In this document: positions 1 to 5,695 of the stretch, piece after piece | Position numbering within the stretch: the first letter of the stretch is position 1 | Layout: every line of letters begins with the position of its first letter | NCBI GenBank assembly: GCA_038213135.1 | Contig: JBBQTQ010000097.1 | Coordinates: forward strand, 1-8,792 | Reading direction: 5' to 3' | Length of the DNA stretch: 8,792 nt | DNA from: JBBQTQ01 sp038213135 | Lineage (GTDB): Bacteria > Actinomycetota > Thermoleophilia > Gaiellales > Gaiellaceae | Position numbers and translations under genes: made by a program | Notes under the pieces: generated by a model | Told to the model about the DNA's origin: nothing | Databases searched by the model: none | The model's input: only the letters and a program-made list of their open reading frames with translations

Positions 1-1
1 C

Positions 2-124
2 GGCCGCACCCTCACCGGCCTGATCAGCCGCATCGCCCGACGACTGCTCGCCCTCACCGCCGCAATCCTCCACAACTGGCAGACCGGCACACCCGGCCGC
101 AGACTCACCGCCTACGACCACTAA
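2..124 (+). CDS. IS982-family-like transposase, C-terminal fragment (runs off left edge)
   Basis: An open frame enters from the left edge and ends at TAA 122-124, giving 40 residues. The tail reads LLALTAAILHNWQTG and closes with LTAYDH. This is the typical end of actinobacterial IS982-type (DDE) transposases, which finish with an alanine-rich helix, a HNW-like motif and a YDH end. Seen: the motif and the stop codon. Known: the family moves by cut-and-paste with a DDE catalytic triad, which lies outside the window. Inferred: the right end of the element should lie within the next few dozen bases, but I could not identify a terminal inverted repeat because the left end is not available. Whether the full copy is intact cannot be judged. 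Confidence 0.75.
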   Translation, partial: GRTLTGLISRIARRLLALTAAILHNWQTGTPGRRLTAYDH

Positions 125-175
125 GGAATCAATCGTCTAGCTGCCATTCACACGCCCAGGCGCCGTGCTCCCCGG

Positions 176-1075
176 TCAGCCCGTGGTCGTATCGCCGTCG
201 ACCTGAGCCAGCTTCTTTCGAAGTCGGACGAGCCGTGCCTCCGTGAGGGCGATCTGGCGCTCGAGCACCTCTCGAGACGCGCTCGTCTTCACGGCAGCAC
301 CGCCCTTCTCGCTGAGCGCCTTCCACACCGCCAGGTCAAGGGCCCGCGGAGTGATCCCCGGGTACTCCTCGGTGAGAAGTGGGACGACCGCCCGGAACAT
401 CTCGTAAGCCTCTGCAAGCGTGACCTTTCTGCCCAGGGCCTGCGCCAGGAACCCGAGGATCCAGCGGTCCGGCTTGACCCGCATGGTGTCGCCGACGTTC
501 ATAAAGAAGTAGTCCGTCGAGATGCCCGACGATTGGCCGTGCACTTTGCGAAGCGCGGTCTCTAGCTCCGCCTGGTCCGCGTACGCCAGGACGTCGGGCT
601 TGCGCTCGATGCCGCGCGCCTGGAGGACCTGCGCGTAGTCGCGCGCCGCCTGCGCCTTGAGGATGCCGCTGGTGGTTGATGTGCGTATCTCGTTCTTGAG
701 CACCTCGCGCGCGAACCGCTCCGGACCGATCGCGTCGATGTGGCCGATGAACTGCGTGATGGTGAGCTCCTCCTCGCCCGGAAGCACGTCCGCCTCCCGT
801 GTCGAGGGGAGCCTGTAGTGCTCCCGGTACCGCCGGACGGCGTTACGCACCGCTGCGTACCGAGCGTTGATGGAGAAGACCGCGGCCAGGACGCAATAAG
901 GGAGCATCGAGTACCGCGAGAGGTCGTCGCTTTGCGCCTCCGCGATACCGGGAACGGCACGCAAGGCCTCCGCGAACGCCTCCAATTCAGCCGATGGGGA
1001 TGGTGCAGGCACGACTTTGATCTCCTGAGGTGCGTTGGCCATGCTGGGCGACACGAGCGCAGCACGGGGCAACAT
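176..1075 (-). CDS. Hypothetical protein resembling the HhH-GPD / endonuclease III fold
   Basis: A 299-residue protein. Residues about 60-210 resemble the helix-hairpin-helix DNA glycosylase fold. The stretch VHGQSSGIS (178-186), a hydrophobic YFFMNVG, then VKPDRWI (200-206) lines up by eye with the endonuclease III hairpin and the VDTH segment that carries its catalytic Asp, which makes D203 the candidate. The Lys that bifunctional glycosylases carry in the hairpin is absent (GISTDY instead of GRKTAN), and there is no Cys cluster for an Fe-S centre. Residues about 265-293 form an amphipathic, probably coiled-coil helix rich in Leu, Arg and Glu. M12 (ATG at 1042) is an equally good start, because neither candidate has a clear ribosome-binding site. 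It lies alone between an IS tail and broken genes. Function is unknown: it may be a monofunctional glycosylase-like DNA-binding protein or a non-catalytic relative. The coding frame is confident, the family less so. Confidence 0.7.
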   Translation of the reverse strand: MLPRAALVSPSMANAPQEIKVVPAPSPSAELEAFAEALRAVPGIAEAQSDDLSRYSMLPYCVLAAVFSINARYAAVRNAVRRYREHYRLPSTREADVLPGEEELTITQFIGHIDAIGPERFAREVLKNEIRTSTTSGILKAQAARDYAQVLQARGIERKPDVLAYADQAELETALRKVHGQSSGISTDYFFMNVGDTMRVKPDRWILGFLAQALGRKVTLAEAYEMFRAVVPLLTEEYPGITPRALDLAVWKALSEKGGAAVKTSASREVLERQIALTEARLVRLRKKLAQVDGDTTTG

Positions 1076-1144
1076 GCGGTAACGGTGCCCGATCAGACTG
1101 GCACGCGCACGTGAACGAGCTGGCCTTGCTCGGGCACGTCACGG

Positions 1145-1363
1145 ACGGTCGCTCACGGAGACGACCGTAACTCACCTCGCGGCGCCCTCGAGCTGCGCCG
1201 GCGCCTTGGCGAGCGCGTGCCGAGGCTCGTTCACGTGGACTGGATGCTGACCGTGCCGTCGGCTCGGTACATGTACGAGGACTCGCTCGACCTCGACGTC
1301 GGCGGCGTACCGGTGCAGCTGCGGACGTGGGGGCTGGCGCCCGAGCATCCTCAACCTGATCTT
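1145..1363 (+). pseudogene. Possible remnant of a metallo-beta-lactamase-fold hydrolase
   Basis: One open frame, without a credible start, reads VAHGDD near 1148-1165 and then a long stretch ending YEDSLDLDVGGVPVQLRTWG (to about 1341). The last part resembles the strand pair seen in MBL-fold hydrolases (LTLDLGG-R-VELRHLGPAHT-GDLVV). The zinc motif HxHxDH is not intact: only AHGDD is visible, and the second His region reads APEHPQPDLVI. The same frame runs straight into the permease remnant starting near 1361, so this looks like a chimeric join of two decayed genes. This is recognition by eye of a weak similarity. It could also be a chance reading frame in GC-rich DNA. Confidence 0.3.
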
Positions 1364-1579
1364 GTCATCGCTTTCATCCAATGGACCTCCTACGCGCGAA
1401 CGGCCCGCGCCGAGACGCTCTCGCTCCGGGAGCAGCCGTACGTGACGGCTGCGCAATCTTTCCGGGCATCGCGCTCTTTCTGCTGATGATCCTGAGTACC
1501 AATCTCGTCGCTGACGGACCGGACGTTGCTCGATCCCCGCTCGCGCGACGATGCTCGAGTGGCGCGCGTTGACGGCTAG
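1361..1579 (+). pseudogene. Internally deleted, frameshifted DppC/OppC-type ABC permease remnant
   Basis: Three pieces of a peptide/nickel-type ABC importer inner-membrane permease lie in order but in changing frames. Frame 2 has SYARTARAETLSLREQPYV followed by TAAQSF (to about 1465), the cytoplasmic EAA-loop region that contacts the ATPase. Frame 1 has FPGIALFLLMILSTNLVAD (about 1455-1514), the last membrane helix. Frame 2 again has TLLDPRSR and a stop at 1577-1579, matching the usual end DGLRD-LLDPRSR if one base is missing near 1519. About 70 residues that normally separate the EAA loop from the last helix are gone, and so is all of the N-terminal part. No ATPase or partner permease is nearby. 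The gene is dead; the family assignment is firm from the two signature regions. Confidence 0.75.
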
Positions 1580-1812
1580 CCGGACTCGGCGGCGACGTTG
1601 TCGGCGTAGAGGGTGAGCGCCTTGCGCGCCTTCGTGTTGGTGGCGTGGCGGAAGCAGACGGCGTGCTGGTAGCCGCTGCGTCGAGTGACCGGGACCGTGC
1701 CGCAGAGGGCGGCTGCCTCGTCGGCGCTGGTGGTGCGCTCGAGGAGCGGATCGACTTCGGCGACGATCTGTCCGAGGCTGACGATGCCCATGTCGCGGAC
1801 GTTCGAGTAGCT
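1576..1812 (-). pseudogene. IS110-family transposase, C-terminal fragment
   Basis: The minus-strand frame ending at TAG (1578-1576) reads GIVSLGQIVAEVDPLLERT, then ADEAAALCGTVPVTRRSG, then FRHATNTKARKALTLYAD. This is the C-terminal transposase_20 part of IS110 recombinases: an ILAE-like helix, a G-x-x-PVTR-x-SG motif, and a run of basic residues with ALT-x-xAD. The N-terminal DEDD catalytic domain is missing. The frame stays open to 1971, but upstream of about 1812 I see no IS110 character, and the opposite strand there carries the start of the isomerase remnant. The stop shares the CTAG at 1576-1579 with the permease remnant on the other strand. This is a dead fragment left by a former insertion. 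Boundaries are approximate. Confidence 0.65.
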
Positions 1813-1851
1813 CGGCGAGGCTGCGGCAGCCGCAGTAGGGTTGCGCGTGCG

Positions 1852-2293
1852 ATGCCGGGGGAGCCGAGGTTCTCGATCTGCGAGTTCACGACGCTGCCGG
1901 CGAGCTTCCCGGACGTCGGGCTCGAGTTGCTGGAAGGCCGGTGCGAGCTCGGTCGGGATCATGTTCGACACCTGGCACCTGTGGGACGCCGCAGGGCTGC
2001 TCGAGCAGATCGGGGCGAATGTCGACCGGATCGCCGGTGTCCACGTCGGTGACCGGCGAGAGGCGACGCGCAGCGAGTTCGACCGCGTGCTGCCGGGCGA
2101 CGGCGTGATCCCGCTCGGGCCGATCCTCCGGGCGCTCGAAGCAGCCGGCTACGAGGGCTGGCACGACGTCGAGATCTTCTCGGACAACGGCCTGTTCGGC
2201 AAGGCGTTCCCGGACTCGCTCTGGGCGCTGCCTGCCGCGGAGGCTGCGCAGCGGTGCCGGGCCAGCTTCGATCGCGTCTGGGAGAGCCGCTGA
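1852..2293 (+). pseudogene. Sugar-phosphate isomerase/epimerase (TIM barrel), internally deleted
   Basis: Two ends of one gene in two frames. From ATG 1852, frame 1 reads MPGEPRFSICEFTTLPASF, like the first strand of AP-endonuclease-2/xylose-isomerase-like TIM barrels. From about 1952, frame 2 gives VGIMFDTWHLWD, a metal-binding strand of this family, then AGVHVGD, an LPGDGVIPLGPILRALEAAG stretch, and WHDVEIFSD, and stops at 2291-2293. About 120-130 residues between the two ends are missing and the frame changes. An ATG at 1961 could still start a 110-residue product, but half the barrel would be absent. The stop overlaps the ATG of the next gene by one base (TGATG), so the two were probably an operon in which the isomerase and the FAD oxidoreductase worked on a common, unidentified substrate. 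The internal deletion is inferred from family knowledge. Confidence 0.7.
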
Positions 2294-3897
2294 TGCGCCG
2301 CTACGACGCGGTCGTCGTCGGTAGCGGCATCAACTCGCTGGCGGCCGCCGCGGTGCTCGCCAAGGGCGGCTGGAGCGTCTGCGTCCTCGAGCGAAACGAC
2401 TGGCTCGGCGGTGCGATCCGGACGGCGGAGATCACCCGGCCCGGCTTCGTGCACGAGGTCTTCAGCTCGTGGCATCCCCTCTTCGTCGGCTCAGCCGCCT
2501 TCGCGCAGCTCGGGGACGACCTTCGCGCGCGGGGACTCGAGTACCTGAACACCGAGCTCCCGACGGCGACGCTCTTCCCCGACGGGCAGAGCGCCTTCCT
2601 GACGACGAGCCATGAGGCGAACGTCGAGGCGCTCGGCCCGGCCTGGGAGCGGACGGTCTCGGAGTTCATGCCGAACGCCGATCTCGCTTTCGGCGTGCTC
2701 GGGACGGAGCTCTGGTCGCGGGCCGGCGCAGCGCTCTTCTGGAAGGCCTACCGGCGGCTCGGGCGGCGCGGGCTCGTCGAGTTCACGGGCAACATGCTGA
2801 CGAGCGCCCGCGACTGGCTGACCGGAACCTTCGAGTCCGAGCGCACGCACGGGCTGCTCGCGCCGTGGGTGCTGCACACGGGGCTCGGCCCTGACGCCGC
2901 CGCGTCCGGCTTCATGGCCCAGGTGATCGCGGTTGCGATCGAGCTCGGCGGGATGCCTGTGCCGCGCGGCGGCGGCGTCAAGCTCGTCGAGGCGCTCGCG
3001 GGGATCGTCCGCGACGCGGATGGCACGCTCGAGACAGGCCGTGACGTGGAGCAGGTCCTGGTTCAGGCCGGCCGGGCGACCGGCGTGCGCACGGCCGACG
3101 GCGAGACGATCGAGGCCGGCCGGGCGGTGCTGGCGAACGCCACGCCGCAGCAGCTCTACGAGCGGCTCCTGCCCGCAAGTGACACGGTGTCACGAGATCG
3201 GGCCCGGGGCTTCCGTTTCGGCCGTGGCGAGATGCAGATCCACATGGCCCTGTCCGAGCCGCCGCAGTGGGACGGCAACGAGCGGCTGGCCGGGACGGCG
3301 ATCGTTCATCTGACCTCCGGGCTCGACGGCGTCTCCCGCGCCGTGAACGAGGCCGAACGCGGCCTGCTGCCCGCCGAGGCGACGATCGTCTGCGGGCAGC
3401 CGATGGCCGTCGACCGGTCGCGGGCGCCGGAGGGCACCTGGATCCTGTGGCTCCAGCTCCAGGAGCTTCCCTCGCGACCGAAGGGCGATGCCGCCGGCGA
3501 GCTGGAGACAGAGCACGGCTGGACGGAGGCGCTGCGCGAAGCCTACGCCGACCGGATCCAGGCCCGGCTTGCGCGCCAGCTGCGAAACCTCGACGCCGCG
3601 CTCCTCGAGCGCGTGGTTCTGTCGCCGGCAGACATCGAGGCGGCGAACCTGAACATGCCCGGGGGCGACATCTACAGCGGCTCCTGCGCGCTCGACCAGA
3701 ACCTCCTCTGGCGCCCGCGGCCGGGGCTGCCCGGCCACCGGACGCCGGTCGAGCGTCTCTATCACATCGGCGCGAGCACCCACCCCGGTCCCGGCCTCGG
3801 CGCAGGCTCCGGAACGCTCGTTGCACAGGAGCTGCTCGCCCAGAGCCTGCCACGCCGAACGCTCGGGCGCGCGCGGCGTCTGGCGGCGAGGCTCTAG
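2293..3897 (+). CDS. FAD-dependent phytoene-dehydrogenase-like oxidoreductase
   Basis: A 534-residue protein of the phytoene desaturase/PYROXD2-like flavoprotein family. The N-terminal Rossmann motif is VVVGSGINSLAAAAVLAKGG (7-26) with the ribose-binding Glu at 33 in CVLERNDWLGG. The FAD-closing C-terminal motif is HIGASTHPGPGLGAGSG (491-507). Length fits the family. I chose ATG 2293 because GGGAG at 2280-2284 sits 8 bases upstream and the codon overlaps the isomerase stop. A GTG 13 codons upstream at 2254 keeps the frame open but would lie inside the isomerase and precede the usual RYDAVVVGSG start. No crtB-like gene is near, so carotenoid synthesis is not indicated. It likely oxidises a C-C or C-O bond of an unknown substrate. 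It ends tail to tail against a damaged permease gene with no terminator hairpin between them. Confidence 0.9.
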   Translation: MRRYDAVVVGSGINSLAAAAVLAKGGWSVCVLERNDWLGGAIRTAEITRPGFVHEVFSSWHPLFVGSAAFAQLGDDLRARGLEYLNTELPTATLFPDGQSAFLTTSHEANVEALGPAWERTVSEFMPNADLAFGVLGTELWSRAGAALFWKAYRRLGRRGLVEFTGNMLTSARDWLTGTFESERTHGLLAPWVLHTGLGPDAAASGFMAQVIAVAIELGGMPVPRGGGVKLVEALAGIVRDADGTLETGRDVEQVLVQAGRATGVRTADGETIEAGRAVLANATPQQLYERLLPASDTVSRDRARGFRFGRGEMQIHMALSEPPQWDGNERLAGTAIVHLTSGLDGVSRAVNEAERGLLPAEATIVCGQPMAVDRSRAPEGTWILWLQLQELPSRPKGDAAGELETEHGWTEALREAYADRIQARLARQLRNLDAALLERVVLSPADIEAANLNMPGGDIYSGSCALDQNLLWRPRPGLPGHRTPVERLYHIGASTHPGPGLGAGSGTLVAQELLAQSLPRRTLGRARRLAARL

Positions 3898-4648
3898 GAT
3901 GTGGACCCAGCTTACGAGCAGCGGCCAGATGTCGCCCCAAACCGAGCCGATCGAGGCGCCGTCGAGGATCGCGTGCCTGATCCCGCGGAGCGCGTACGTC
4001 GCGGGAGAGACCCTCGAGATCGCCTGCAGCCAACCTGGCAGCACCGAGACCGGGTAGTAGACGCCCGAGACGACGAGCATGAGCCCCTGCGCCATGAAGC
4101 CGAGCTGCGTCCCCTTCTCGGGCGAGATCAGCGGTAGGACGGCGGTCATCATGCCGATCCCGATGAAGGAGATCGAGGCGACGCCGAGCAGCACGAGCGC
4201 GGTCGCGAAGTCGGCGTTCGGCATGTGCAGCGAGAAGAACGCCGCCACGACGCCGAAGATCAAGCTCGCGCGCACGACGCCGTAGGCGACGGCGAAGAAG
4301 CCCATCCCCAGCAGGTGGATCGGGCGCGAGAGCGGCGCCATGAACGTGTACTCGATCGTGCCCTCCCAGCGCTCCCAGGCGACGGTCTCCGTGAGGATCT
4401 CGAAGATGATCCCGGAGGTAGGCCCAGATCACGGCGCCGATCAGGAGCACAGTCGTCAGCCGGGTCGCGGCCGCAGGCGAGAGGTGCACGGCCTTCGAGA
4501 TGAAGACGATCGAGAGCGTGTTCGCGATCGTCCAGACGAAGAACGCGAGCTCCCACCACGCATAGCGCTTGACGAGGTACCAGTTGCGCTCGACGACGCC
4601 GACCAGGCCGATCAGCTCGTGGCGCATCCGGGCGGTGGCAGCGGTCAT
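3898..4648 (-). pseudogene. ABC-2 type transporter permease, frameshifted and missing its last membrane helix
   Basis: The membrane partner of the upstream ATPase in a DrrA/DrrB-like export system. ATG 4648-4646 overlaps the ATPase stop (ATGA). Hydrophobic segments in order: WWELAFFVWTIANTLSIVFI; LTTVLLIGAVIWAYL; GMGFFAVAYGVVRASLIFGV; LVLLGVASISFIGIGMMTAV; and the family signature SGVYYPVSVLPGWLQAISR followed by SPATYALRGIRHAIL. The frame breaks after AVIWAYL. Removing one base of the CCCGG at 4411-4415 restores GIIFEILTETVAWERWEGT and joins the two parts. At the 3' end the family normally has a sixth helix and a short basic tail; here homology stops after GDIWPLLV (3913) and the frame runs on as antisense of the oxidoreductase gene to 3190. 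Two lesions make a pseudogene likely, although the single-base one could be a sequencing or assembly error. Confidence 0.8.
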
Positions 4649-5415
4649 GAGCGCACCACCTCGGGATCGCGGCGCGTGGCGAAGAACGCCTCCTCCAGCG
4701 TGTCCACGTCGTAACGCTCCTTGATCGCCGCGGCCGGCTCGAGGTGGAGCAGCTGCCCGGCGTCGAGGATGCCGACGCGCTCCGCCAGCGCCTCCGCCTC
4801 GGCGAGGTCGTGCGTGCAGAGCAGGATCGTCGTGTCGTGGGTCGCCCGGATCTCCCGAATGAAGTCCTGCACCTCGAGCTTCGAGCGGGGGTCGAGCCCC
4901 GTCGTCGGCTCGTCGAGCAGGAGCACGACCGGCGAGGTGAGGAGCGTGCGCGTGAGCGCGACCTTCTGTTGCGTCCCGCGCGAGAGGTTCTCCATCGGCG
5001 TAGCCGCGCGCTCGATCGGGAACCCGACGCGCTCGAGCAGCTCGGGGATCCGGTGCTTCGTGTCCCTGGGTGTCAGGCCGTAGAACCGCGCCGCATAGGC
5101 AAGGTTCTCGACCGACGACATCTTCTTGAAGAACGAGGCCTCCACGGAGACCCGGTTGACGATCTGACGGACCGCGCGCGGCTCAAGCGCGACGTCGTGC
5201 CCGAACACGCGCGCGCTGCCGCCGTCCGGCAGCAGCAGGGTCGAGAGCAACCGGACGAGCGTCGACTTGCCCGAGCCGTTCTCGCCCAGGATCGCGACGC
5301 ATTCGCCGCGCGCGATCTCGAAGCTGACACCGTCGAGGGCGGCCACGCGCCGGCGGCGGCGCTGCTCACGCCGGATGAATTCCTTGCGCAGGTTGTCGAC
5401 TTCTACGGCGATCAT
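4645..5415 (-). CDS. ABC-2 type transporter ATP-binding protein
   Basis: A 256-residue cytoplasmic ATPase that would power export through the adjoining permease. Walker A GENGSGKST (44-52), signature LSRGTQQK (144-151), Walker B VVLLLDE (163-169) followed by PTTGLD, and H-loop His 202 in CTHD are all present. The Q-loop position carries Glu (SVEASFF, E92) instead of Gln, and the signature has SRGT in place of SGGQ. Both occur in some ABC-2 ATPases. The start is fixed by GAGGAG (5427-5422) 6 bases upstream of ATG 5415; an in-frame ATG 19 codons earlier lacks such a site. The substrate is unknown; relatives export drugs, polysaccharides or lipids. Because the permease is damaged, the protein may have no partner unless another permease is encoded elsewhere. 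No convincing promoter was seen in the 150 bases upstream. Confidence 0.9.
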   Translation of the reverse strand: MIAVEVDNLRKEFIRREQRRRRRVAALDGVSFEIARGECVAILGENGSGKSTLVRLLSTLLLPDGGSARVFGHDVALEPRAVRQIVNRVSVEASFFKKMSSVENLAYAARFYGLTPRDTKHRIPELLERVGFPIERAATPMENLSRGTQQKVALTRTLLTSPVVLLLDEPTTGLDPRSKLEVQDFIREIRATHDTTILLCTHDLAEAEALAERVGILDAGQLLHLEPAAAIKERYDVDTLEEAFFATRRDPEVVRS

Positions 5416-5421
5416 CGATTG

Positions 5422-5427
5422 CTCCTC
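5422..5427 (-). promoter_or_regulatory. Shine-Dalgarno of the ABC ATPase gene
   Basis: GAGGAG on the minus strand, 6 bases before ATG 5415. It selects this start over the in-frame ATG at 5472. Confidence 0.75.
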
Positions 5428-5564
5428 GAAACGAACAGGCGGACACGGAAAGACGGCGCACCCTCCACCCACGGGCGGGGGCGCGCGTAGAACAGCCGGT
5501 CAGCCGAAGAGCAACATCGCCCGGCGCGGCTAGCAGACGGTTCGGCGGACGCGCAAACGCGGGA

Positions 5565-5594
5565 TTGACATCCATCCGGCTCCGCGACTACTCT
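5565..5594 (+). promoter_or_regulatory. Sigma-70-type promoter of glnA
   Basis: A perfect -35 TTGACA (5565-5570), an 18-base spacer and -10 TACTCT (5589-5594, the TANNNT form common in high-GC actinobacteria). Transcription should begin near 5600-5602, giving a leader of about 95 bases before glnA. The -10 overlaps a small perfect inverted repeat, ACTCT-GAGA-AGAGT (5590-5603). It lies mostly upstream of the predicted RNA start and so would act, if at all, as DNA. The -35 match is strong in a GC-rich background; the start site is an inference. Confidence 0.7.
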
Positions 5595-5601
5595 GAGAAG
5601 A

Positions 5602-5623
5602 GTGTCGCCGCCGGAGGTGGCAC
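5602..5623 (+). other. Leader hairpin at the predicted 5' end of the glnA transcript
   Basis: GTGTCGCC (5602-5609) pairs fully with GGTGGCAC (5616-5623) through six Watson-Crick and two G-T pairs, closing a six-base loop GCCGGA. It starts at or within a base or two of the predicted transcription start and is followed by a purine-rich linker and the terminator-like hairpin. This is RNA structure read by eye; no known riboswitch class was recognised. Confidence 0.5.
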
Positions 5624-5632
5624 GGAGGCAAC

Positions 5633-5667
5633 GAGGCCTAGGGACTGATGTCCTGGGGTCTTTTTTT
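5633..5667 (+). terminator. Intrinsic terminator-like hairpin in the glnA leader (probable attenuator)
   Basis: GAGGCCTAGGGAC (5633-5645) folds on GTCCTGGGGTCTT (5650-5662) around a TGAT loop, with 12 of 13 positions paired (four as G-T) and one A-G mismatch. Seven T follow (5661-5667). The hairpin lies between the promoter and the glnA start, 29 bases before the ATG, so it is not the end of an upstream gene on this strand; the neighbour to the left is transcribed the other way. A terminator inside a leader is the hallmark of attenuation. No leader peptide rich in Gln, His or Trp codons is visible, so the sensing part would be RNA structure or a binding protein. Confidence 0.65.
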
Positions 5668-5683
5668 GTGGACCGAGCGACGG

Positions 5684-5691
5684 AAGGGGAG
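5684..5691 (+). promoter_or_regulatory. Shine-Dalgarno of glnA
   Basis: AAGGGGAG ends 4 bases before ATG 5696 (the AGGGG core is 6 bases away). It decides the start. The in-frame ATG at 5648 lies in the terminator-like hairpin and its reading would translate the T tract. Confidence 0.75.
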
Positions 5692-5695
5692 CGAG

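Noticed and set aside
125..175. Terminal inverted repeat of the IS982-like element
   Set aside because: The left end is outside the window, so no repeat partner can be matched.
1172..1456. Minus-strand open frame opposite the permease remnant
   Set aside because: No recognisable motif; the plus strand carries clear permease signatures here.
2254..2292. GTG start 13 codons upstream for the oxidoreductase
   Set aside because: It lies inside the isomerase, lacks a ribosome-binding site and adds residues before the normal flavoprotein start; ATG 2293 has a good site.
2978..3897. Continuation of the minus-strand permease frames as long proteins (to 2978 or 3190)
   Set aside because: Beyond 3913 the reading is antisense of the oxidoreductase gene and has no permease character. 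It is accidental read-through in GC-rich DNA.
5428..5560. Minus-strand promoter for the ABC operon
   Set aside because: TTGCTC and TTGCGC followed by weak TA-containing hexamers were considered, but the matches are no better than chance.
5602..5667. glnA leader as a known riboswitch (fluoride, guanidine-II with ACGG/ACGA, guanidine-III, cyanobacterial glutamine)
   Set aside because: CTGATG and two ACGR-like tetramers occur, but the ACGR tetramers are not in stem-loop contexts and the conserved cores of those classes are absent.
5648..5695. In-frame 16-codon upstream extension of glnA from ATG 5648
   Set aside because: The ATG lies in the loop and right arm of the terminator-like hairpin, the peptide reads through the T tract, and a proper Shine-Dalgarno precedes ATG 5696.
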